Source of the DNA: a bacterium HR17
GTDB lineage: Bacteria; Armatimonadota; Fervidibacteria; Fervidibacterales; Fervidibacteraceae
DNA: 59,366 nucleotides
Direction: 5' to 3'
Assembly (NCBI GenBank): GCA_002898575.1
Contig: BEHT01000022.1
Coordinates: 1 to 59,366, forward strand
Shown one piece after another: positions 29,532-36,982 of this stretch (positions are counted from its first letter, which is position 1; each line of letters begins with the position of its first letter). Under the pieces are notes generated by a model that searched no databases, was not told the DNA's origin, and saw only the letters and a list, made by a program, of their open reading frames with translations. Position numbers and translations under genes: made by a program.

Positions 29532-30008
29532 TTACAAGCCCAACTCGGCTTGCAGCTCCTTGACGCTCTCCGCCGTCACCTTGCTTGCCCTTTGCTTGTA
29601 AGCCTCTTCGTTCATCAATTCCACGCGGTCACCGTTGCCGACGAAATACACCGTCTTTTGCAGCCGACACGCTTCCCGCAGGTTCGCCGGCAGAATAAAC
29701 CGCCAATTTCCGTCCACTTTTACCTTGTTCGCAAAGCCCAAAATGCGCTGGACGACCGGTGCCAGTTTCTGCGGGTTGGCGCTGTAATGTTCCATGAGCC
29801 GTTGGCTGTAGCGCTGCCAATCCGACGCCGCGAACAGGTAAACGGTATCGTAAGGGCTAATGGTCAGGTAGAACTCGCTGCCCAGCCGCTGGCGCAACTC
29901 CACCGGCACGACGACCCGCCCTTTGTCGTCCACCGAGTAGCGGACGGTGCCGATGAACAACTCGTCTGGGCGCAGCTCTACAATTTGCTGAGCCTCCAGG
30001 TTCTCCAC
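29532..30008 (-). CDS. mraZ: Transcriptional regulator MraZ
   Basis: A 158-residue protein with two AbrB-like repeats: FIGTVRYSVDDKGRVVVPVELRQRLG (in two parts) and KVDGNWRFILPANLREACRL, each carrying the DxxGR-type core. MraZ represses its own division operon by binding repeated TGGGN boxes, which are present upstream. The GTG 30008 start has only a weak AAAGG site and gives about 15 residues more than usual before the domain. A downstream TTG giving LFIGTVRY is the other option. Confidence 0.93.
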   Translation of the reverse strand: MENLEAQQIVELRPDELFIGTVRYSVDDKGRVVVPVELRQRLGSEFYLTISPYDTVYLFAASDWQRYSQRLMEHYSANPQKLAPVVQRILGFANKVKVDGNWRFILPANLREACRLQKTVYFVGNGDRVELMNEEAYKQRASKVTAESVKELQAELGL

Positions 30009-30032
30009 CTTTCAACAAGTCCCCCAATTGTG

Positions 30033-30077
30033 TGTCAATACTTTCTGAAACTTCCCACTTTTCCCCACTTTTTCCCA
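30033..30077 (-). promoter_or_regulatory. MraZ operator (three TGGGN boxes) with adjacent -35 element
   Basis: Read on the minus strand, TGGGA (30073-30077), TGGGG (30063-30067) and TGGGA (30053-30057) are separated by exactly 5 nt each, the standard MraZ box spacing. A consensus TTGACA (30033-30038) lies between the boxes and mraZ, but the matching -10 is poor (TTGAAA overlapping the start region). The transcription start is therefore uncertain. Confidence 0.85.
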
Positions 30078-30104
30078 CCGCCTCGGCAGCATAAAAAGCG
30101 GCTG

Positions 30105-30132
30105 CCCCAGATGGCACCTCTGCCATCTGGGG
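30105..30132 (-). terminator. Strong hairpin between mrp and mraZ, probable terminator of mrp
   Basis: Perfect 12-bp stem CCCCAGATGGCA / TGCCATCTGGGG with a 4-nt loop. On the minus strand it is followed after 8 nt by TTTTT. It would end mrp transcripts before the mraZ operator; the delayed T-run makes it less certain. Confidence 0.6.
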
Positions 30133-30301
30133 TTGATGCATGTCACCAAATTGTCGGGCACTGCTTAACGGGTTAAGATCGGTCTTAGCGTAATTTGCGT
30201 TGTCCGAACCGTTGTGTCAGACGACCCACTGACACCTCCGTGTCGTCTTTAACGCTGACTGCGTCGGCTGCTTTTATTAATAACACGCCTTGCCGCCAAA
30301 A

Positions 30302-31366
30302 TCAACCTGTCGTCACCGGCTGAGAGAGGTTGCGAACGCTGACAGCGGCTGCTAGTTGAGCAGCGATGTTTGCGAACGCTCGCGCGGCGGGCGAGTCGGG
30401 TTGCGCGGCTGCGATAGGGTAGCCTAAGTCGCTTCCTTCACAGACCTCGGGGAGCAGCGGGACAGCGCCCAAGAACCGCACACCCCGCTTTTGGCACTCG
30501 GCTTCCACGGCGCCTCGGCGAAAAATTTCCGTCCGTTCCCCGCAGTGCGGACAGATGAAGTAACTCATGTTCTCCACGATGCCCAACACGGGCACATTGA
30601 GCCGTTCAAAAGTTGCCAAGCCTTTGATGGCGTCGTAGAAGGCGACATCTTGCGGGGTCGTGACAATGACAGCGCCTGTGACAGGGACCAATTGCGCCAG
30701 TGACAGTTGGACATCGCCCGTTCCTGGCGGCAAGTCCACCAACAGGTAGTCCAACTCGCCCCATGCGACATCAAACAGCAGTTGCTGCAGCGCCCGTGCC
30801 AAGATAGGTCCGCGCCAGATGACGGGTTGGTCTTCGCTGACCAAAAAGCCCAGCGACATCACCCGAATACCCCACGCTTCTACGGGGACGATTTTTTTCG
30901 TTTCTGGGTCATAGTCTGGCGGTTGACGGACACCCAGCATACGCGGCACATTAGGTCCGTAGATGTCCGCATCCAGCAGCCCGGTGCGAGCGCCCATGTG
31001 CGCCAACGCGACCGCCAAGTTGACAGCGACGGTCGTTTTCCCGACACCGCCTTTGCCGCTACCGACGGCGATGATGTTGCGCACGCCTTCAAGAGGGGTC
31101 TTTTCGGGGACACCGCGCGGGACTTCCGCGCTGACATGCAGTTCCACTTCCCGCACGCCCGGCACGGACGCGACGGCTTCGTAAGCCATCTGGCGCATCT
31201 GTTCGTTGAAAGGGCAGGCAGGGGTCGTTAGAACCAACTCCAGCGTTACACGGTCGCCGTCAATGCGAATGTTGCGCACCATGCCCAGCGATACGATGTC
31301 CCGATGGAGTTCAGGGTCGCGCACCTGCTGTAACGCCGCCAAGATGTCTGTTTCAGTTACGGGCAT
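30302..31366 (-). CDS. Mrp/NBP35-type iron-sulfur cluster carrier ATPase
   Basis: A 354-residue protein. Residues 1-80 are a MIP18/DUF59 domain (RDPELHRDIVSLGMVRNI; the Cys of TTPACPFNEQM is its conserved cysteine). The deviant Walker A VGSGKGGVGKTTVAVNLA follows, then DADIYGPNVPRMLG and DLPPGTGDVQLSLAQ. The C-terminal FICPHCGERTEIF supplies the CxxC that bridges an Fe-S cluster in the dimer. It delivers clusters to target proteins. AGAGGTG lies 7 nt before ATG 31366. Confidence 0.95.
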   Translation of the reverse strand: MPVTETDILAALQQVRDPELHRDIVSLGMVRNIRIDGDRVTLELVLTTPACPFNEQMRQMAYEAVASVPGVREVELHVSAEVPRGVPEKTPLEGVRNIIAVGSGKGGVGKTTVAVNLAVALAHMGARTGLLDADIYGPNVPRMLGVRQPPDYDPETKKIVPVEAWGIRVMSLGFLVSEDQPVIWRGPILARALQQLLFDVAWGELDYLLVDLPPGTGDVQLSLAQLVPVTGAVIVTTPQDVAFYDAIKGLATFERLNVPVLGIVENMSYFICPHCGERTEIFRRGAVEAECQKRGVRFLGAVPLLPEVCEGSDLGYPIAAAQPDSPAARAFANIAAQLAAAVSVRNLSQPVTTG

Positions 31367-31533
31367 AAATGTTCACCTCTTTTCGTGACCGCTGTGAGTC
31401 CGCCAGTATGATGCCATGCCGCTGTCCCCACCGTTTTGAGCCTTGTCAATCGCAGGGGCAGCGTCGCACAATGTCCGTGCGGTGAGTCGTTGGCAAAACT
31501 TTGCCGTTTCGTCGCATGGGGGGTGGCAATCGC

Positions 31534-32553
31534 ATGGTGTGCCGACGGTATTGGATAGTCCTGTCAGCGGTCGTTACCATCTGCGCGTGCCTCGGAGCGG
31601 CGCCGGCGTTCAAGACGAAAAAGCCGGGGCAAACCGTTCTCATCGCAGGCATCGGCAAATCTCTCCATGCCTACTGGCGCGAGGTGGAGTTGGGCATGCG
31701 GGCAGCGGCGAAGAAATTGAGAGGTTGCCGAGTTCGTTGGTTTGTCCCGTCCAAAGAGGATGTGCGGGCGCAAGTGTCCACTTTTGAAAGTCTCCTCGCG
31801 CAAGGTGTGGACGGTATCGTTATCGGTCCGTCTAACCCCGCCGCCATCAAGGGCGCAGTCCAGAGGGCGCTCAGTGCCGGCGTCCCTGTCGTCACTTTTG
31901 ACACCGATGCGCCTGACAGTGGGCGGCTCCTTTACATCGGCACCGACAACTACAAGGCAGGCTACGAAGCGGGCAAGGTCATGGTCAAGGTCTTGAACGG
32001 CAGGGGCAAGGTCGCCATCTGCACCGGCTCGCTCACAGCCCTCAACAGCGTCCAACGGATAGATGGGTTCAAAGCGGCGCTAAAAGGCACGCAGGTGCAG
32101 GTCGTGGAAGTCTACAACGACAACGAAGACCGTGCCAAAGCGTTGGCGAACGCCCAAGCCGCATTGCAGCGCTACCCAGATTTGGCGGGCTTTTTCGGTG
32201 TTTACGCCTTCAACGGTCCGGCGTGCGCTCAAGCCGTCAAGATGATGGGCAGAGCAGGCAAGGTGAAAATCGTCTGCTTTGACACGACCGCCGAACACAT
32301 GCAACTCATCCGACAAGGGCTCATCACGGCGACCATCGGGCAACGCCCCTTCATGATGGGCTATCGAAGCGCCGAGATTTTGTATCGCATGGTCACTGAG
32401 GGCGTGGATAAAGTCCTGCGTGATTTGAAGTTGGACAGACTACCGCCCGAAAAGCGCCAGATTGACACGGGCATTGATGTCGTCACCAAAGCCACCATGA
32501 ACGCCTATCGCAAGCGGCTGCTCCAGCTGGGCATCCCTGTGCAGGGTTGGTGA
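31534..32553 (+). CDS. Sugar ABC transporter periplasmic-binding protein (RbsB-like)
   Basis: A 339-residue protein with a signal peptide (CRRYWIVLSAVVTICACLG). The Cys in the ACLG region would allow a lipoprotein, but the spacing is not a clear lipobox. The periplasmic type I fold follows: FESLLAQGVDGIVIGPSNP, AGVPVVTFDTDAPDS, YIGTDNYKAGYEAGKVM, VQRIDGFKAAL, and ITATIGQRPFMMGYRSAEIL. These match ribose/autoinducer-2-class receptors. ATG 31534 follows GGGGGGTGG. No ATPase or permease is adjacent; a ribose-type permease is encoded at 55435. Confidence 0.9.
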   Translation: MVCRRYWIVLSAVVTICACLGAAPAFKTKKPGQTVLIAGIGKSLHAYWREVELGMRAAAKKLRGCRVRWFVPSKEDVRAQVSTFESLLAQGVDGIVIGPSNPAAIKGAVQRALSAGVPVVTFDTDAPDSGRLLYIGTDNYKAGYEAGKVMVKVLNGRGKVAICTGSLTALNSVQRIDGFKAALKGTQVQVVEVYNDNEDRAKALANAQAALQRYPDLAGFFGVYAFNGPACAQAVKMMGRAGKVKIVCFDTTAEHMQLIRQGLITATIGQRPFMMGYRSAEILYRMVTEGVDKVLRDLKLDRLPPEKRQIDTGIDVVTKATMNAYRKRLLQLGIPVQGW

Positions 32554-32594
32554 CCCGTGTGGGGCAGAGCGGGAACTGAACGGAGAGGGCGACG

Positions 32595-33362
32595 ATGACC
32601 GCTGCACAATGGGATATGGCTGCCTCGCAGGCGTTGACGGCGTTGTTGCTTCAGGCGGTTTCCGGTAGTTTCTCGCTGCTGTGGCTGATGCCCCCTGAAG
32701 CGGGGCGGCAGTTTTACAGCACCATCGGCAAATCCCTCTACCCCATCGCGTGGGTCGTGGTGCTGATCGCCTACGCCTTGCGCCAGCACCTGCCGACCAG
32801 CGCGCTGGTCGCCATCGCTGTCGTGGCGTTGTGCGTCACCCTTTACACCTACGGCATCTTGCACGACAACCCGTTCGTTAATGTCGTGCCCCACGCGATC
32901 GGGACGGTCGCCGGGTTCATTGCCGTGTGGGGCACAGCGGAACCGCATTGGCTATCGCGCGCCCACGCGTTAGCGGGTGCCCTGTTCAGCGGGACAGCGA
33001 CCGTCGGGATGATTTTGGGGCACTGGTTTATCGTCCGTCCCCGCATGTCCATTCAACCGTTGCTGCGAACCGTTCACGCTTTATTCGCTTTAACGGCGGT
33101 GAACGCCGCGCTGACCTTGACCGCCGTCGCGCCGGTCTGGCAGCAGTTACCGCAAATCGTCGGCGACCTGCAAACCTTTTTGTGGGCGCACCTGATATTG
33201 GGCTTCGGCGCCACGGCGCTGGTCAGCGCCGTTGCCCTGTTTTGCGCCCGCGAACGCTCCACGCAAGCGGCGACGGGTTTTCTCTACTTGGCGATGTTGT
33301 GTGTGCTCATCGGCGAACTGTGTCGTTGTCTGATCGCCGCCGCCACGCCTCTGCCGTTGTGA
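32595..33362 (+). CDS. Polytopic membrane protein of unknown function
   Basis: A 255-residue protein with about seven hydrophobic helices ([117 protein letters not shown]). His residues lie in or near helices ([23 protein letters not shown]), so haem or metal binding is conceivable. I do not recognise the family. GGAGAGGG lies upstream of ATG 32595. It is followed by the promoter of the superoxide dismutase genes. Confidence 0.75.
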   Translation: MTAAQWDMAASQALTALLLQAVSGSFSLLWLMPPEAGRQFYSTIGKSLYPIAWVVVLIAYALRQHLPTSALVAIAVVALCVTLYTYGILHDNPFVNVVPHAIGTVAGFIAVWGTAEPHWLSRAHALAGALFSGTATVGMILGHWFIVRPRMSIQPLLRTVHALFALTAVNAALTLTAVAPVWQQLPQIVGDLQTFLWAHLILGFGATALVSAVALFCARERSTQAATGFLYLAMLCVLIGELCRCLIAAATPLPL

Positions 33363-33385
33363 AGCGACAAAGCGTGTCGTATAAT
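33357..33385 (+). promoter_or_regulatory. Sigma-70-type promoter for the superoxide dismutase genes
   Basis: TTGTGA at 33357-33362 (overlapping the previous stop codon), a 17-nt gap, and a perfect TATAAT at 33380-33385, about 58 nt before the first sod gene. Confidence 0.75.
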
Positions 33386-33442
33386 CTCGTCGGCGTTATA
33401 ATCATTGGCGGTCGCACTCAAACCTTGAAGGAGGTGGACGCA

Positions 33443-34087
33443 ATGCCGTTTGAACTGCCACAATTACCCTACCCTTATGACGCTTTGGAGCCCTACATTG
33501 ACGCCATGACGATGGAAATTCACCATCAACGCCATCACGGCACATACACCAACAACCTGAACGCTGCCCTCCAAAAACACCCCGAACTGGAAGGCAAAAC
33601 GATTGAGGAATTGCTCAGCGGCTTGCAGACAATCGTCCCCGAGGATATCCGCACGACCGTCCGCAACAACGGTGGCGGCTACTTAAACCACACCATCTTT
33701 TGGACCATCATGGCGCCTGCCGGCAAAGGAGGCGGCGGCGAGCCGACAGGCGAATTGGCAGACGCCATCAACAAACAATGGGGCAGTTTTCAAGCCTTCA
33801 AAGAGGCGTTCTCGCAAGCCGCTATCACCCTGTTCGGTTCGGGCTGGGCGTGGTTGTGCGTGGACGCCGAGGGCGCGTTGACCATTATCCAAACGCCCAA
33901 CCAGGACAACCCCATCATGCCCTATTACCCGCAAGGTTTGAAGCCCATCATGGGCATTGATGTCTGGGAGCACGCTTACTACCTGAAGTATCAGAACCGC
34001 CGCCCCGAGTATGTGCAGAACTGGTGGAATGTGGTCAACTGGCAGGAAGTCGCCCGCCGCTACGCCGAAGCGAAAACCAAGAAGTAA
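33443..34087 (+). CDS. Superoxide dismutase, Mn/Fe family
   Basis: A 214-residue enzyme with all catalytic landmarks. H27 lies in [12 protein letters not shown] with gate residues H31 and Y35, H83 in [11 protein letters not shown], the FGSGWAWL strand follows, and the Asp/His pair is in [20 protein letters not shown]. It converts superoxide to oxygen and peroxide. GGYLNH and [10 protein letters not shown] favour Mn, though metal use is not decided by sequence alone. ATG 33443 has AAGGAGGTG upstream. No signal peptide, so cytosolic. A divergent second copy follows. Confidence 0.96.
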   Translation: MPFELPQLPYPYDALEPYIDAMTMEIHHQRHHGTYTNNLNAALQKHPELEGKTIEELLSGLQTIVPEDIRTTVRNNGGGYLNHTIFWTIMAPAGKGGGGEPTGELADAINKQWGSFQAFKEAFSQAAITLFGSGWAWLCVDAEGALTIIQTPNQDNPIMPYYPQGLKPIMGIDVWEHAYYLKYQNRRPEYVQNWWNVVNWQEVARRYAEAKTKK

Positions 34088-34101
34088 ACGCGGTCGTTGG
34101 T

Positions 34102-34128
34102 CGTAGGGGCGCTCAATGCGCCCCTACG
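34102..34128. repeat. 11-bp perfect inverted repeat between the two sod genes
   Basis: CGTAGGGGCGC (34102-34112) / GCGCCCCTACG (34118-34128) with a TCAAT loop. There is no T-run, so it is either a factor-dependent terminator, an mRNA-processing or stability hairpin, or a dispersed palindrome. Confidence 0.7.
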
Positions 34129-34167
34129 GCGTTGCTGCTAAACAATGAAAAACTGGGGGGATGGTGA

Positions 34168-34833
34168 ATGCCCTTCCGCCGGCTGCAGGCGAAAGATTGG
34201 GCGAAAATTAAGCCGTCCCTGCACAAGATGGACGGCATCTCGGAGAAGACGATGATTGAGCACTACGCCCTTTATCGCGGTTATGTCGCCAAGTTCAACG
34301 AAATCATGGAAGCCATTGAGAACTTGCCCCCCGCCGAGTTGACACCGCCCCGCCCCAACCCGACCTACAGCCTCATCCGCGTGCTCAAGGTGGAACTGAC
34401 CCGCGCTATCGGGGGCGTCAAAAACCACGAACTCTATTTCAGCAACTTGGGCGGCAAAGGGGGCGAACCGCCTAAAGAGTTGCGGGAGCAACTCGTCAAG
34501 GACTTCGGGTCAGTAGAACGGTTCATGCAAGAGTTCAAGGCGACGGGTATCGCGGCGCGCGGTTGGGCATGGCTGGCGTGGGACTACGATTTTGAGCGCC
34601 TGCTGATTTACATCGGTGACGAGCAAAACACTTTCCCCGTCTGGAACGCTGTGCCCGTCATGGCGCTGGATGTCTTTGAGCACGCCTACTTCATTGACTT
34701 CGGGACGCGCAAAGCCGACTACATTGACACCTTCTTCCGCAACTTGGACTGGGACGATGTGGCGGCGCGGTTTGAAGAAGTGCGCCGCGTCGCCCCGAGT
34801 GCGCCCCGTTTCCGCGTGCAATTTGCATCGTGA
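34168..34833 (+). CDS. Divergent superoxide dismutase paralogue
   Basis: A 221-residue Mn/Fe SOD-fold protein with all four metal ligands in place: H32 (TMIEHYALYRGYV), His in GGVKNHELYF, and Asp/His in ALDVFEHAYFIDFGTRKADY. The second shell differs. The HH gate of the first gene is Y36-R37 here, the Tyr-34 equivalent is Val 40 with Tyr at the neighbouring position, and GSGWAWL is AARGWAWLAW. The metal site should form, but superoxide chemistry may be altered or replaced. The first 22 residues are basic. It follows the normal sod after 80 nt and may share its promoter. Confidence 0.88.
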   Translation: MPFRRLQAKDWAKIKPSLHKMDGISEKTMIEHYALYRGYVAKFNEIMEAIENLPPAELTPPRPNPTYSLIRVLKVELTRAIGGVKNHELYFSNLGGKGGEPPKELREQLVKDFGSVERFMQEFKATGIAARGWAWLAWDYDFERLLIYIGDEQNTFPVWNAVPVMALDVFEHAYFIDFGTRKADYIDTFFRNLDWDDVAARFEEVRRVAPSAPRFRVQFAS

Positions 34834-34867
34834 TCCCAACTGAAGGCGGAACGGGTGAAAGGACGCC

Positions 34868-36010
34868 GTGACCATTTTGATCGCGCCCGACAGCTTTAAA
34901 GGCAGTGCCAGCGCGCGCCAAGCCGTCCAGGCTATCGCTGACGGTTTGCGCATTGCGCTGCCAGATGCCCACTTTGACCTTGTGCCGATGGCGGACGGCG
35001 GCGAAGGGACGGTGGAAGCACTTGTCGCCGCAACAGGGGGACATATCGTCCGCTGCACCGTCACAGGACCGTTAGGCGAACCCGTAGAAGCGTTTTTCGG
35101 TGTGCTGGGCGATGGCGCGACGGCGGTCATTGAGATGGCAGCGGCAGCGGGATTACACCTCGTTCCGCCGCAGAAACGCAACCCGTTAGTGACGACAACT
35201 TACGGTGTCGGTGAACTCATCAAAGCGGCGTTGGATGCAGGCTGCCGTCGGCTCATCGTCGGCATCGGAGGGAGTGGGACAAACGACGGTGGGGCAGGCA
35301 TGGCGCAAGCGTTGGGCGCAAAGTTGCTGGACGAACACGGCAACGACATCGGATTTGGCGGCGGCGCGCTGAGCCGATTGGCGCGTATTGACCTTTCAGG
35401 CATGGACAAACGGGTGTGGGACGCAGAAATTTGGGTCGCATGCGATGTGACGAACCCGTTAACGGGACCGCAAGGGGCATCGGCGGTTTATGGACCGCAA
35501 AAAGGCGCGACGCCTGACATGGTGCGGCAGTTGGATGCTAACTTGCGTCACTACGCTGCTATCATTCGGCGCGATGTGGGCGTGGATGTGGAAACGGTGG
35601 CGGGAGCGGGAGCAGCAGGCGGATTGGGTGCGGGGTTGATGGCGTTTTGTCGCGCAAAGTTGCGGCGCGGCGTGGCGTTGGTCATTGACGCTGTGCGGTT
35701 GGACGAACGCGTGCAGCGCGCCGACATCGTCGTCACAGGTGAAGGTAAATTGGACTTTCAAACGGGGTTTGGCAAAGTGCCCCACGGCGTCGCGCAAGTC
35801 GCCAAACGCTACGGCAAACCCGTTATCGCGCTGGTCGGGCAATTGGGCGACGGAGCAGAGCGGTGCCGCGAATGGGGTATTGACGCTTGCTTCACCATCC
35901 TGTCCAAACCGATGACCGAAACCGAAGCGATGGAGAACGCGCTGACGCTGCTGCGGCGCACCGCTGAAGAGTTGGGTTGGCTGTTGCGGCGATGGCTGGT
36001 TTGTGGCTAA
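34868..36010 (+). CDS. Glycerate 2-kinase (GlxK/GarK family)
   Basis: A 380-residue enzyme: ILIAPDSFKGSASARQAVQAI, VPMADGGEGTVEALVAATGG, LIVGIGGSGTNDGGAGMAQALG and VVTGEGKLDFQTGFGKVPHGVA are all signatures of the PF02595 kinases. These make 2-phosphoglycerate from D-glycerate and ATP, feeding glycolysis or gluconeogenesis. GTG 34868 follows GAAAGG. It is 34 nt after the sod paralogue and 23 nt before a TIM-barrel gene. The C-terminus WLLRRWLVCG is unusually aromatic. Confidence 0.94.
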   Translation: MTILIAPDSFKGSASARQAVQAIADGLRIALPDAHFDLVPMADGGEGTVEALVAATGGHIVRCTVTGPLGEPVEAFFGVLGDGATAVIEMAAAAGLHLVPPQKRNPLVTTTYGVGELIKAALDAGCRRLIVGIGGSGTNDGGAGMAQALGAKLLDEHGNDIGFGGGALSRLARIDLSGMDKRVWDAEIWVACDVTNPLTGPQGASAVYGPQKGATPDMVRQLDANLRHYAAIIRRDVGVDVETVAGAGAAGGLGAGLMAFCRAKLRRGVALVIDAVRLDERVQRADIVVTGEGKLDFQTGFGKVPHGVAQVAKRYGKPVIALVGQLGDGAERCREWGIDACFTILSKPMTETEAMENALTLLRRTAEELGWLLRRWLVCG

Positions 36011-36033
36011 CTCAGCGAAAGGGGGCGAAGACG

Positions 36034-36840
36034 ATGGCGACGCGACGGCAATTTTTGCGCCAAACAGCGGGCTCTTTGTTGGGTGCGGCGACAGCCGTCG
36101 CAGCGGAACTGCAAAAAACGCAAGGCAAACCCGCATGGAAGTTAGGGCTGCAAAGTTACTCGCTGCGGGCGATGCCCTTTGACAAAGCGGTCGCGACGGT
36201 CAAACAGTTGGGCTTGACCTACCTTGAAGCCTTTCCGGGGCATTTGCCGTTGGAACGTGCGGCGGAAGCGAAAAAGGTGTTGAACGAACACGGCGTTCGG
36301 TTGATCGCTTACGGCGTGGTCGGTATGCGCAACGATGAAGGGGCACTGCGACGGTTGTTTGATTTCGCCAAGACGATGGGCATTGAGGTGCTCACGGCAG
36401 ACCCTACCCCTGACAGTTTTGACCTGTTGGACAAACTCGTGGATGAATACGGCATCTATGTCGCCATCCACAATCACGGACCGGGCAGCCGTTATCCGGG
36501 CGTGGATAGCGTGCTCAAAGCCATTCAGGGACATCACGAGCGCATCGGGTTGTGCTACGACACAGGGCACGCAGCGCGAGCGGGCGACGACATCGTGGAA
36601 GGGGTGCGCAAGATCGGTCAACGCATTTACGGCGTGCACCTGAAGGATGTCAATGCCGAAAAGCGCGATGTCGTCATCGGCACGGGGACGCTGGACATCA
36701 AAGGGTTCTTGAAAGCGCTCAAGAGGGTGGGATTTAACGGTGCCCTCATGGTGGAGTATGAGTTGGAACCCGCCAATCCCGTGCCGGGCATCCGGCAGTC
36801 TCTGGAATTTGTGAAGAAAGCGTTGGCGGAGTCAGAATGA
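36034..36840 (+). CDS. Tat-exported sugar phosphate isomerase/epimerase-type TIM barrel
   Basis: A 268-residue protein. The N-terminal MATRRQFLRQTAGSLLGA is a clean twin-arginine signal. The xylose-isomerase-like barrel (AP_endonuc_2) follows, with KLGLQSYSLRAMPFDKAV, YLEAFPGHLP, YVAIHNHGPGSR (metal His), IGLCYDTGHAARAG (Asp/His) and YGVHLKDVNAEKRD. Such exported isomerase-like proteins are common in Armatimonadota and Planctomycetota sugar metabolism. ATG 36034 follows GGGGGCGAAG. The substrate is unknown. Confidence 0.9.
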   Translation: MATRRQFLRQTAGSLLGAATAVAAELQKTQGKPAWKLGLQSYSLRAMPFDKAVATVKQLGLTYLEAFPGHLPLERAAEAKKVLNEHGVRLIAYGVVGMRNDEGALRRLFDFAKTMGIEVLTADPTPDSFDLLDKLVDEYGIYVAIHNHGPGSRYPGVDSVLKAIQGHHERIGLCYDTGHAARAGDDIVEGVRKIGQRIYGVHLKDVNAEKRDVVIGTGTLDIKGFLKALKRVGFNGALMVEYELEPANPVPGIRQSLEFVKKALAESE

Positions 36841-36982
36841 ATTGCGTCGGAGCACAACCGAGCCCTGATGACCTGCCTGTAATGGTTTGGGACCGTTTAC
36901 TCGGAAATCAAAAGGCATCCCTCCAGAGCCGCCGAGACAAAGATCCTCCGAAAATGTTGGCATGGATGGAGGTGTTTTATCG

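Noticed and set aside
30214-30265. Imperfect inverted repeats (GTGTCA/TGACAC, AGACGA/TCGTCT) near the mrp stop as an operator
   Set aside because: Mismatched and lying downstream of mrp and away from the mraZ boxes; chance pairing cannot be excluded.
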